From CAZTZY01 sp964617765 (GTDB lineage Bacteria; Pseudomonadota; Gammaproteobacteria; Pseudomonadales; DT-91), in NCBI GenBank assembly GCA_964617765.1, contig CAZTZY010000057.1:1-21089 (forward strand): 21,089 bases of DNA. Reading direction: 5' to 3'. Numbering within the stretch: the stretch's first letter is position 1; each line of letters opens with the position of its first letter. Shown in pieces: positions 1 to 7,660 of the stretch. The notes under the pieces are model-generated. The model did not search any database. It was not told where the DNA came from and saw only the letters and a program-made list of their open reading frames with translations. The position numbers and the translations under genes were made by a program.

Positions 1-1058
1 TTATAAATAACAGGCTCATTATCAGCATTAAATTTCAGCAAACCCTCACGGAAGTTTTTTACTATAAAACCTCCACCCGGTTTATTTTCAATAGCATATT
101 CCCTGGATTCAGAGCCTGCCAATAAACGAATATGTTCAAACATTGCCTCTTTTTTTTCTTCATTCGTTTGTGGTTTGAAATTTAACATTGCGTAAAATTC
201 TGCCGCTGATAACTCACCCTTCAGTTTTTCCAGGCTGGCCCTGGATAACGGTGCTGGTACATCAGTTTGACCTCCAATATAAACCTCGTGCCCATCAACA
301 TAAAAATTATTGTTTTTGATTCTTACGGAATTGACAGTTGGCGATGTCGATAACACTAACGCGGTTATTTTTCTTGAGATATCGACATTGATTTCTTCAC
401 CCAAATTCAACAAGGTACCTGCTCCCATTTTGCCAAAGGTATTCACTTTTTCTATGGGCAAACCGGCTTCCAGCAAGGCCTTTATAATTTCTTTATAATT
501 CGGTAAAAAATGATTGATATTCACTATAGAAATCGAAGAAAAATCATCAGGTGATACAACAGGTGACTTCACCAGTTCAGACTTGTATTCAGGGCCAGGC
601 CAGTTAATTTCGACGTTGAAAGTCTTTGTATAAAACGTTTTTGAATTTAGCCAATTGGTGATATCTACGCTATGCGTTGTTACAGCAGTATCTTTTAACT
701 TGTCACGTAAAATATCAATCTGGATTGACCGGTTTCCAGGAAACACAATATTCGGCACCAATCCAGTACTTACAGCAGGTATTTCGACCCCGATATAAGT
801 TGAAATGGGTTCCGGCTGTTTGATAACAAGTTCGAATCTCGCGAAAAAATAATCAACCGACAGTAACTTCAGGCTGACAATTTCGATTTCTTTTGCTTCA
901 AAAGAGCCCTGATTGATACTCTGGATTTTTTCAGGTGGTGGATTAGTATCGGCAATGATACTAACCAGTTTTTCATTATTCACCAGCCAAAAAGCTAATG
1001 GTATGCAAAGAATTGCAAGTAGGGTTTTAACAATGAAACGAGTATTGAGAGGCTGCAT
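1..1058 (-). CDS. Partial membrane-anchored protein of unknown family (3' end outside window)
   Basis: Reading the minus strand from ATG at 1058 gives an open frame of 352 codons with no stop before the window edge, so the C-terminus is missing. The start follows a good ribosome site (AAGGGA about 7 nt upstream). The N-terminus MQPLNTRF is followed by one hydrophobic segment (about residues 9-25, VKTLLAILCIPLAFWLV) without a clear cleavage site, suggesting a signal anchor with the rest in the periplasm. The remainder is soluble and Lys/Glu/Asn-rich: beta-type sequence in the first 150 residues, then a segment around 185-215 (LPNYKEIIKALLEAGLPIEK) that looks helical. I do not recognise the family and see no catalytic motif. 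It is about 156 bp from the neighbouring lipoprotein gene on the same strand and could be transcribed with it, but nothing shows this. Confidence 0.75.
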   Translation of the reverse strand, partial: MQPLNTRFIVKTLLAILCIPLAFWLVNNEKLVSIIADTNPPPEKIQSINQGSFEAKEIEIVSLKLLSVDYFFARFELVIKQPEPISTYIGVEIPAVSTGLVPNIVFPGNRSIQIDILRDKLKDTAVTTHSVDITNWLNSKTFYTKTFNVEINWPGPEYKSELVKSPVVSPDDFSSISIVNINHFLPNYKEIIKALLEAGLPIEKVNTFGKMGAGTLLNLGEEINVDISRKITALVLSTSPTVNSVRIKNNNFYVDGHEVYIGGQTDVPAPLSRASLEKLKGELSAAEFYAMLNFKPQTNEEKKEAMFEHIRLLAGSESREYAIENKPGGGFIVKNFREGLLKFNADNEPVIY

Positions 1059-1214
1059 AATAATCCCTTATTTGTGTTTGAATTTCGAATAGTCGATAAA
1101 CGCTGAAATAGTTGTATCAATATTCAGCTGCTATTACCCGCAAGAATATAGGATGATTGCTTTCAAAACTATCTTTATTCACTGATCGAGTTACAGTTTA
1201 ACGTCTTTAAACCC

Positions 1215-2168
1215 TCAAAAATTCACCGGCACTTCCCCAATACCCTTCTCATAGATATGCAGTGAACCCGCAATATTATTCAACAGCTTTTGTTGTTCAC
1301 CGGCATCACTGGCAAGCATGGTGATATCCACATCACTCAACCATTCACCGTAGGCAATACCCAGGGCCACATACACTTCGCTATAACGTGCACTGATTTC
1401 CAGTGGCTGGTCGAATGCGATGGTTTGTGTTTGCGGCTCATTCAAGCCGTTATCATCCACATCGACGCGTATGCGTTGTGTGCAGGCACCCAGGCCATCT
1501 ATTGCTGCACAATAATCGGCCCTTATCGCAAATATTTTGCCCGACATATCGGGGGTTTCCGGTTCGGTAATCGGGTTATCGGCTGAAGCGGCTTCATACT
1601 CGGGAATACCGTAGCCAATACTGGCAAGACGCACAAAGGAAACCCTGGCTCCGCAATAACGGCCGGGGGCAATGGCGATATCTCCTAGCGGCATGAAATT
1701 TTCATCTTGTGTGAGAATATCTATCACATTGGGGGCATCGAGGTTACGATCGCCAACTTCTGCCGCTGAACCACCATGGGCTGCTGCCATGGGCACCAGG
1801 CCATTGCCTAACATCCTTGGTAATTGAGTGATGCTAAAGCACGGTTCCAGTTCAATATTGTTGATTACTACATACGCACGGTATATCGATAACTGCCGTC
1901 CATTTTTATCGTGGATTTCCTTATGTTCGAGATGGTCATGGTCGTAACCATTATCGAGAGGAACAACCAAGGGCAATGGCGCTTCACTTATCGCACCTAC
2001 TGGCAACCGTGCCATTAGCATCGGTGCAGCTGCAGTTTCTACATGCACTTCGGCAATATGCACTTCAAGGCCTGCTTGCTGGCTGTTATCACCAGTACCG
2101 ATACAGCCACTGAATGATGCCATTACAGTGCCGACACATACGATATGCACTAAACGCTTAAATATCAT
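1215..2168 (-). CDS. Putative metal-binding outer-membrane lipoprotein
   Basis: I start this 317-residue protein at ATG 2168, not at the longer non-ATG frame to 2213, because GGGGTGG lies just upstream and because residues 1-22 then form a compact lipoprotein signal (basic MIFKR, hydrophobic core, SFSG before Cys22). Residue +2 is Ile, so sorting to the outer membrane is likely. The mature part has a striking acidic and histidine-rich stretch (GYDHDHLEHKEIHDKNG) and four further cysteines in the contexts LEPC, GRYC, ADYC and GACT. This recalls, without proving, periplasmic copper-associated proteins of the MbnP / 'four-Cys metallo-mystery' kind. The start overlaps the stop of the upstream barrel gene by 11 bp, so the two are surely co-translated and probably work together. 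Function unproven. Confidence 0.7.
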   Translation of the reverse strand: MIFKRLVHIVCVGTVMASFSGCIGTGDNSQQAGLEVHIAEVHVETAAAPMLMARLPVGAISEAPLPLVVPLDNGYDHDHLEHKEIHDKNGRQLSIYRAYVVINNIELEPCFSITQLPRMLGNGLVPMAAAHGGSAAEVGDRNLDAPNVIDILTQDENFMPLGDIAIAPGRYCGARVSFVRLASIGYGIPEYEAASADNPITEPETPDMSGKIFAIRADYCAAIDGLGACTQRIRVDVDDNGLNEPQTQTIAFDQPLEISARYSEVYVALGIAYGEWLSDVDITMLASDAGEQQKLLNNIAGSLHIYEKGIGEVPVNF

Positions 2169-3063
2169 AAGCCACCCCGATTCGCAGTACGTTTTTCTCT
2201 TCTTGTTCGCCATTCAGTTTATCGATGGCAGGTATCTGGTAACTGACGTTGACTACCAGATCTTCTATGGGTGTCCACGCCACACCCGGTGATGCCATAA
2301 TCAGCATGCCGCCGGAATCATTATCGGTGACGTTGTTGTAGCTGTCCCTTTCCTTGAAACGACCATCCAGGCTTAACTGCAAGGCCCATTGATAATTCAC
2401 CGCATATTGCGCATGGCCGGTTGCCAACAGTACATCACCGGCCTGATATGCCTGATAACCTTCATCCATGGCATGTTGCACTACCGCACTGGTGTAAAAA
2501 AACCATGGCATCTGGTAACGGCCATACCATACTCCCACACTGGGAATGGTGGCACCGGCTCCGGGTTGCGCATCAAAATCAATCGCTGTGCCTCGGGATT
2601 TTTTTTCTTTCGATGTAGGCACGCGCACGCCGAATTGCACGCCCCATAAATTTTTGGCAGGGAAACTGTTATCGTCACCGATAAACCAACGCGCAGAAAG
2701 ATCGGTATCGCCGATACCACTGGCTTTATCTTCCGATAGATCAAATCGCTTTACCTGTTTATCTACCAAGGGAACACTGGCGGCAAATATCCATTTTTCA
2801 TTCAATGCATAACTGAAATTATAGGTCATGCGTTCTTCCTGCACCGTTTGCTTACTGATATAGGGCAAGCCAATCACTTCTTCACGAGTGAGGTAATCAA
2901 CACTCACACGCATACGGCCGGCAAAGGGTTTTTCTGTGCCCATGGTGGTAATGGTGGGGTCTCCGCACAAACAGGTGGCACAGGCCCAGGCGGTGTTAAT
3001 GCGCAATACAGTCATCAGTAACAAAATGGCTGATGGCAGGTAACGCTGATTGTTTTTTACCAT
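2158..3063 (-). CDS. Exported outer-membrane barrel-like protein with CxxCxCGDP motif
   Basis: The 301-residue product has a signal peptide (MVKNNQRYLPSAILLLMTVL..., cleavage after AWA about residue 27). The mature protein begins with CATCLCGDP, a cysteine cluster well placed to bind metal or form disulfides. The rest consists of alternating, aromatic-rich strands (for example SVDYLTREEV, YNFSYALNEKWIFAASVPL, QWALQLSLDGRFKER) and ends in RIGVAYDI, a typical beta-barrel end. It resembles transporter-like proteins related to the MetA phenol-pathway barrel family. It heads a two-gene unit with the lipoprotein at 1215-2168. A perfect 12-bp palindrome lies 22 bp upstream of the start. Outer-membrane location is inferred; transported substrate unknown. 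Confidence 0.7.
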   Translation of the reverse strand: MVKNNQRYLPSAILLLMTVLRINTAWACATCLCGDPTITTMGTEKPFAGRMRVSVDYLTREEVIGLPYISKQTVQEERMTYNFSYALNEKWIFAASVPLVDKQVKRFDLSEDKASGIGDTDLSARWFIGDDNSFPAKNLWGVQFGVRVPTSKEKKSRGTAIDFDAQPGAGATIPSVGVWYGRYQMPWFFYTSAVVQHAMDEGYQAYQAGDVLLATGHAQYAVNYQWALQLSLDGRFKERDSYNNVTDNDSGGMLIMASPGVAWTPIEDLVVNVSYQIPAIDKLNGEQEEKNVLRIGVAYDI

Positions 3064-3384
3064 GTTCTTTATCCGCTATCGGTGAATGCGCGCATTATCG
3101 TTGAATTCAGCAGGCATTACACCGCGACATTTTGTCACACTTCCAGTTGTAACCCAGATTCACCTAATAGCTCTGAAGCAGCACTCCCTGCCCATACCCT
3201 TTTTCTGGAATCGGCTCAGTATGTGTTTGTTCTGGTTGTTTCGTGCCCAATACTGGCCAGGCTGGTAAATTGTGGAAGGATCAACAATACCCGTGTTCCA
3301 GTTCACTCTATTGTTATCATATGCTTCCATATTGAGAAATTGGTGCTAACTTTAACTCATGCCTGTTGCGCCCGGGAGTTAACC
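3064..3384. other. Divergent intergenic region with a 12-bp palindrome
   Basis: If the plus-strand gene starts at TTG 3385, as argued there, this 321-bp gap separates two divergent secreted-protein units. It contains the perfect palindrome AATGCGCGCATT at 3085-3096, 22 bp from the minus-strand start, a plausible operator or promoter element. A frame running through the gap from GTG 3082 has no signal peptide, is cysteine- and histidine-rich in a non-native way, and is best explained as noise. No convincing sigma-70 promoter pair was identified by eye. Confidence 0.45.
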
Positions 3385-4380
3385 TTGTTTACTGTTCGCT
3401 TTTACTGTTTCTGTTCTTTATTGCTTATCAGCCCGCTTGGCCTAGCCGATATTTATAAATGGGTAGACGCAGAAGGCAAGGTGCATTTCAGCGAAACTGC
3501 GCCCGAAAAAAATACCAGTGAAAATATGGATGCAAAACTTCAAGAAACCGGCAATTTTCTCAAATACCCTGATAGTAAAGAACCGACAGACAATATCCCG
3601 GATGGTGAACAGGGCGAAGCCGCCATAAGCCCGGCCGAACCATTACAAATTAATATTGATTTGATTGATTACACTTTGTCGGAAGAAACGCTGGAAACTG
3701 TTCACGACACTATCAATGCCATGTATAACGCCTACCAGTTATGGTTTGGCTGGACTGCGCAAGCACAATACCCGATCAACATTAAACTGTTTGGTACAGT
3801 GGAAACGTTTGAACAATACCAGCGCGAAAAGAACTATCCGATGAAAAATAACAGTTTTTATTCCCGCTCCCCTGATCGGGAAATTATCCTGAAAGGGGGC
3901 ATGGAAAGTAAAGTTCTGAATAGCCTGTATCACGAAGTAAGCCATGCCATTTTGCATATGCAACAAGCACAATCCAGCAAATGGTTGAATGAAGGCCTTG
4001 CGGAAGTGTTTTCCAATACTGATGGCATTGAAGATAATCTTCCTTTATTACCCACTGATAAAAAATGGGTTGCCATACTCCAGCACATGCTGACAACGAA
4101 TTCCCTGCAACCTGTCAGTGAATATTTGTCTATCCCTGATCAGCAATGGAAAGAAGCTTCCAAATACGAGAAAAATAATCACTACATGATTGCCTGGTCG
4201 ATCATGTATTTTATGACCACTCATCAAGAAGGCATTGATACAATGAAGGCGCTTTTTGCCATCAATGCAAAACAGCCTTTGTATGGTGAAGAACTTATCC
4301 ATCAACTCGATGTACTTTATCCGGGCGGTATCAATGCACTGGATGCCGATTGGCGCACAGCGTTAAGCGAACTTCAATAA
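3385..4380 (+). CDS. Secreted DUF4124 - HExxH metallopeptidase-like protein
   Basis: I start at TTG 3385: GGGAG (3374-3378) sits 6 nt before it and the protein then opens with a signal peptide (LFTVRFYCFCSLLLISPLGLA). The same frame is open back to 3082, but that extension looks non-coding. The 331-residue product has a DUF4124 domain right after cleavage (DIYKWVDAEGKVHFSETAP, about residues 23-42), a linker, then a gluzincin-type zinc protease core: HEVSH at 183-187 and NEGLAE with the likely third ligand Glu203. This arrangement (HExxH, then E in WLNEGLAE) matches DUF1570-like peptidases. Predicted role: periplasmic or secreted zinc peptidase; substrate unknown. It overlaps the next gene through TAATG, so the two are translationally coupled. 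Confidence 0.8.
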   Translation: MFTVRFYCFCSLLLISPLGLADIYKWVDAEGKVHFSETAPEKNTSENMDAKLQETGNFLKYPDSKEPTDNIPDGEQGEAAISPAEPLQINIDLIDYTLSEETLETVHDTINAMYNAYQLWFGWTAQAQYPINIKLFGTVETFEQYQREKNYPMKNNSFYSRSPDREIILKGGMESKVLNSLYHEVSHAILHMQQAQSSKWLNEGLAEVFSNTDGIEDNLPLLPTDKKWVAILQHMLTTNSLQPVSEYLSIPDQQWKEASKYEKNNHYMIAWSIMYFMTTHQEGIDTMKALFAINAKQPLYGEELIHQLDVLYPGGINALDADWRTALSELQ

Positions 4381-5792
4381 TGCACCGTGCTTGTTACCTT
4401 TTTCGCTTCTCTCGTTTCTCTCGCTATTGGGCCTTCAGTATTGTTTGTAGCGCATGGCCGGTACTGGCCATGGAAATGCAACTGGGCATGGCCGTAAAAC
4501 TGGCATCGCCAACAACATTGCCTCCGCTTTCTGTGACTGTTAGTGAAGATACCCGGTTTAACGACTATTTCAATCGCTGTGGCCCGGGCTGGACAGGCGG
4601 TGATTCCACGTATTCCACACCACTCCCTGACAGTAAAATCCTATGGTTGTTTTCCGATACCTTTATTGGGCCAGTGGGTAAGGATGGCAAGCGAGATACT
4701 GAAACTGCCATGTTTGTGCAAGGCAATACCCTGGCACTGCAAGATACAAGCACCGGCACACTTACCAGTTACCTGCGCAACACTGTCAACAAGACCACAG
4801 AAATACAAAGCCTGCCTTCCTTTAGCCTGCCTTCCTTTGCAGGCTTGCCATACGATAATGCCCACTGCCCTGCAGAACACTTTATCCAGAAGAAAGATGC
4901 GGTGGCCATGTTCCAGCCACCGCAATGCCCGTCTGCCAGGCACTGTTATTATTGGGGTGGTGCCATAATCGCCGACAAGAAACAGCTGTTTACCTTTTTG
5001 CAGTTGATGGAGCAAACCTCGGCAGGAGCCGGAACAGAAACAGGTGCGTTTGATTTCGCATGGCATAACAGTGCCATGGCCACATTACCAGTGGATAACA
5101 TCGGATCTGCCGAACCTCTGTATATCAACGTACCCAATAATGGCGTGAGCTATGGCGGTGCTGTTATGAATGGCACGGTTATGAATGACGATGAAAAATA
5201 CATTTACATTTATGGTATGCGTGCTGAACCCGCCGGAAATTTGCTCTGCACCGGCCATTGCATTCACATTAGCCGTGTGCCAAAAGAACAACTGGCACAA
5301 ATGGAAAAATGGCGTTACTGGGGCAAAATATCGAGCCATCCTGTGCAATATGGCTGGACAGAAAATGCCGGCGATTCAGTACCGATGACGGGCAGCACGA
5401 GTATGGCAGCAGCACCTCAAACACAAGACCAGCTTGGCGTTACAAAAGTATTAAAATGCGGCAAGCTGGCAGAATGTTATGTGATGATTGGCCACCAATA
5501 CACCGGCGGTTTTACTGAAAACATTCTTGCCTGGTATGCAGAACTACCTCAAGGGCCGTGGACTGGCCCGGTATTTGTCTATAAAACACCGGAATCTAGC
5601 CAGCCCGGGCAATTATTCACCTACAATGCCAAAATACACCCAGAATTCACTAACGAAAAGGGTTTGCTGATTTCCTATGATGTGAACAGCCTGGCACCCT
5701 TCACCGATCCATTGAATGCATTTATTACTGCTGCCAGTTATCGACCACGATTTATCAGGGTGAAGTTGAACTGGGAAACAACCCAACAATAA
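4380..5792 (+). CDS. Exported beta-propeller-like protein (DUF4185/DUF5005-like)
   Basis: ATG 4380 overlaps the stop of the metallopeptidase gene (TAATG), which makes it the natural start; an upstream in-frame TTG at 4350 is less likely. The 470-residue product carries a signal peptide (RYWAFSIVCSAWPVLA then MEMQ). Its first domain has GPGWTGGDSTYSTPLPDSK and LWLFSDTFIG, the signature of DUF4185/DUF5005-type propeller folds related to glycosidases. Further blade-like motifs include YYWGGAIIADKKQLF, VSYGGAVMNG, GPWTGPVFVYKTP and LLISYDVNS. Several Cys pairs suggest disulfides in the periplasm or outside the cell. I see no definite catalytic residues. A perfect 15-bp tandem duplication (4809-4838) encodes SLPSF twice. 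Coupling to the peptidase implies a joint role, perhaps on a glycan or glycoprotein, but this is inference. Confidence 0.7.
   Translation: MHRACYLFRFSRFSRYWAFSIVCSAWPVLAMEMQLGMAVKLASPTTLPPLSVTVSEDTRFNDYFNRCGPGWTGGDSTYSTPLPDSKILWLFSDTFIGPVGKDGKRDTETAMFVQGNTLALQDTSTGTLTSYLRNTVNKTTEIQSLPSFSLPSFAGLPYDNAHCPAEHFIQKKDAVAMFQPPQCPSARHCYYWGGAIIADKKQLFTFLQLMEQTSAGAGTETGAFDFAWHNSAMATLPVDNIGSAEPLYINVPNNGVSYGGAVMNGTVMNDDEKYIYIYGMRAEPAGNLLCTGHCIHISRVPKEQLAQMEKWRYWGKISSHPVQYGWTENAGDSVPMTGSTSMAAAPQTQDQLGVTKVLKCGKLAECYVMIGHQYTGGFTENILAWYAELPQGPWTGPVFVYKTPESSQPGQLFTYNAKIHPEFTNEKGLLISYDVNSLAPFTDPLNAFITAASYRPRFIRVKLNWETTQQ
4809..4844 (+). repeat. Perfect 15-bp tandem duplication plus small hairpin
   Basis: AGCCTGCCTTCCTTT occurs twice back to back (4809-4823 and 4824-4838) and encodes SLPSF-SLPSF in frame. 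The second copy runs into GCAGGC (4839-4844), giving a 6-bp inverted repeat with GCCTGC at 4825-4830. Absence of any mismatch suggests a recent slippage event. Confidence 0.85.
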
Positions 5793-5795
5793 ATG

Positions 5796-5822
5796 TCACT
5801 TCATGATAAAAGTGAACTTTTT
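5796..5822 (+). terminator. Possible rho-independent terminator
   Basis: TCACTT (5796-5801) and AAGTGA (5810-5815) form a 6-bp stem with an 8-nt loop, followed by a short T run (5818-5822). It lies 3 nt after the propeller gene stop. The stem is short and AT-rich, so efficiency is doubtful. Confidence 0.4.
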
Positions 5823-5990
5823 CGCTTATTTTACCCTGCATACACACAGTAAAAACTTCCCGTACAATATCGCACAAGATCATGTAACAAGAATCATTTG
5901 CATTAAATAAAAACCCTTACTTTTCACTTACCCGCAGAAATGCCAACTGAATACAGTACCCGGCATGAACCCCGTCACAAAAACCCCTGC

Positions 5991-6011
5991 ATGCTTAAGC
6001 ATCCCTTAAGG
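5991..6011. promoter_or_regulatory. Pair of perfect palindromes, candidate operator
   Basis: ATGCTTAAGCAT (12 bp) and CCTTAAGG (8 bp) are adjacent, separated by 1 bp, and share a CTTAAG core. Their centres are 11 bp apart, about one helical turn. This fits two dimer sites on one DNA face. They stand 141 bp before the DUF3570 gene. No regulator gene is adjacent. Confidence 0.4.
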
Positions 6012-6040
6012 TAAGAACCCTATCATTTAATCAGGGATCA

Positions 6041-6095
6041 ATGAATAGCTGTGTTTGTCTTGATTCTGCTAAAGAAGACTGACTCTGCTATTCAT
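6041..6095 (+). promoter_or_regulatory. Long imperfect hairpin upstream of the DUF3570 gene
   Basis: ATGAATAGC (6041-6049) pairs perfectly with GCTATTCAT (6087-6095). Inside, GTCTT (6057-6061) pairs with AAGAC (6075-6079), and the symmetric 7 x 7 nt region between them can add G-C, G-C, T-A and G-U pairs. The apical loop is 13 nt. The structure ends 56 nt before ATG 6152. It may be a leader RNA structure or a DNA-level dyad; no T run follows, so it is not a simple terminator. Confidence 0.5.
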
Positions 6096-6151
6096 GTTCC
6101 ACACTATAAATCGTATTGGCAGCAAGGCATGCATAACTGAAAGTAATTACC

Positions 6152-7660
6152 ATGAAATCAAAAAATACAAAAATAATTACCACGGCGTTAACCAGCGCTG
6201 TATGCACTTTGTTAGGCCCTGCACAAAGCCATGCTGAAGGTGCCGGCTGGAAAATTGATACGGCATATTTATCCTACAGTGAAAAAGATCGCGTGAAGGC
6301 ATCTGAACCCACATTAAAACTGCAAAAAACCTTTATTGATGATAGCAAACTGAATATTAATATAGTGTATGACACTATCAGTGGCCCCTCGCCTAATGGT
6401 GCAGCACCCAGCAATCAGCCACAAACATTTTCCGGGCCCAGTGGTGGTACCAGTACCCTGGTCAATGCCGGGGAAATTCCTATGGACAATAATTTCCAGG
6501 ATACCCGTAAACAGTTTGGAACATCCTGGGATTCCATGATCAATCGCTTGATGCGGTATAACCTGGGTTTCAATACGTCCGCAGAACATGATTACAAATC
6601 CATCGGCGTGAGTGCCGGATTAAGCCGTGATTTCAACAAGAAAAATACTACCCTTGCCACAGGCATTGCCCTGACTCATGACACTATCACACCTGAGGGT
6701 GGCGCGCCTGAGCCTACCAAAGCCATGCTGGCTGATCAATACAACACACTCACTGGTGCATCAGGTAATGCGGGCAGCAGCTCCTGTAATACAATTACGG
6801 GCGCATCGGGTATTTGTAATACCGTCACTGGCGCATCAGGTGGTACAACCGGTGAAGCTGGAGAAACTGAAAGCGAGGGTGCAGGTGATGTGGGTGAAAT
6901 TGAAGATTACCATCCTAACAATATTTTAAATATTAACCCCTATAATGAAGCAGAACCCGGTGAAGATATTATTGAAGGCAAAGAAATTGCTGCGTCAAAA
7001 AATAAAGACACGGTAGATTTTTTTGTCGGCCTGACGCAAGTTATCAACCCGCAAACTATTATGCAATTTACCCTGGGCCTGAATAAAGCCACAGGCTATC
7101 TCAATGATCCTTATAAGGTAGTCAGTATTGTTGATGGCACTACCGGCGTACCACTCACCATAGCAGACGGTGGCATTATCTATGAGAGCCGTCCAACTTC
7201 ACGCTTGAAGACCAGCTTGTACTGGGATACCAAATATCATCTTGATCGCGGCGATACCGTAGGAATCTCATATCGTTTCATGTTTGATGACTGGGGCGTT
7301 AAATCACATACCGTGGATGTTAGTTATCGCTGGAACATGACTGATTACCTGTATGTGCAACCGCATGTGCGCCTGTACACTCAAAACGCTGCGGATTTTT
7401 ACCGGCAAAGCCTGGGTAGTAACGAGCCTGTTCCACAGGAAGTCAGTGCCGATTCCCGCCTGGCTGCTTTTAATGCGACAACAGCAGGTGCAAAAATTGG
7501 TTTAAAAATAACAGAGCAAAGTGAATTCAATATTCGTTTTGAACAGTACCAGCAATTGGGGCAGAAACTCGATAATGCCATAGGCATTCAGGCAAACTAC
7601 GATACATTTCCGGCACTGGATGCCACCATTATACAAATTGGTTACTCGATAGCTTTTTAA
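6152..7660 (+). CDS. DUF3570 family outer-membrane beta-barrel protein with repeat insertion
   Basis: The 502-residue protein has a signal peptide (MKSKNTKIITTALTSAVCTL..., cleavage after SHA about residue 28) and matches DUF3570 by its motifs: VYDTISGPSPNGAAPSNQPQ, the DTRKQFGTSWDS segment, GLSRDFNKKNTTLATGIALT, PYKVVSIVDG, YESRPTSRLKTSLYW, RFMFDDWGVKSHTVD and a C-terminal strand ending in IQIGYSIAF with terminal Phe, as in outer-membrane barrels. Residues about 187-285 are an extra acidic, Gly/Ser/Thr-rich stretch with three NT(L/I/V)TGASG units and many Glu residues, probably a surface or periplasmic loop. In other genomes DUF3570 genes often sit with DUF4266 and ApbE genes; here it stands alone. 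Function unknown; the start has only a weak ribosome site (GAAAGT). Confidence 0.85.
   Translation: MKSKNTKIITTALTSAVCTLLGPAQSHAEGAGWKIDTAYLSYSEKDRVKASEPTLKLQKTFIDDSKLNINIVYDTISGPSPNGAAPSNQPQTFSGPSGGTSTLVNAGEIPMDNNFQDTRKQFGTSWDSMINRLMRYNLGFNTSAEHDYKSIGVSAGLSRDFNKKNTTLATGIALTHDTITPEGGAPEPTKAMLADQYNTLTGASGNAGSSSCNTITGASGICNTVTGASGGTTGEAGETESEGAGDVGEIEDYHPNNILNINPYNEAEPGEDIIEGKEIAASKNKDTVDFFVGLTQVINPQTIMQFTLGLNKATGYLNDPYKVVSIVDGTTGVPLTIADGGIIYESRPTSRLKTSLYWDTKYHLDRGDTVGISYRFMFDDWGVKSHTVDVSYRWNMTDYLYVQPHVRLYTQNAADFYRQSLGSNEPVPQEVSADSRLAAFNATTAGAKIGLKITEQSEFNIRFEQYQQLGQKLDNAIGIQANYDTFPALDATIIQIGYSIAF
6752..6841 (+). repeat. Degenerate in-gene repeats encoding TGASG
   Basis: ACTGGTGCATCAGGT (6752-6766), ACGGGCGCATCGGGT (6797-6811) and ACTGGCGCATCAGGT (6827-6841) each encode TGASG, preceded by NT(L/I/V). 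Spacings are 45 and 30 bp, both multiples of 15. They lie in the extra loop of the DUF3570 protein. Confidence 0.75.

Larger units (their letters stand above)
5793..6151. other. Intergenic region before the DUF3570 gene
   Basis: This 359-bp gap has no plausible gene. It holds a weak terminator just after the propeller gene (5796-5822), two perfect palindromes, ATGCTTAAGCAT (5991-6002) and CCTTAAGG (6004-6011), and a long imperfect hairpin (6041-6095), each described separately. The palindromes are the likely site of regulation of the following outer-membrane protein gene. Confidence 0.5.

Noticed and set aside
1215..2168. Firm assignment of the lipoprotein to the MbnP family
   Set aside because: Only a loose resemblance in Cys count and His content; no partner MbnH-type cytochrome gene is visible.
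3082..3384. N-terminal extension of the peptidase from GTG 3082
   Set aside because: It has no ribosome site, no family resemblance, and would place a clear signal peptide in the middle of the protein.
4641..5066. 141-codon minus-strand frame, and the plus-strand frame 4543-4968, inside the propeller gene
   Set aside because: Both are shadows of the propeller frame: Cys- and His-rich, no start signals, no family.
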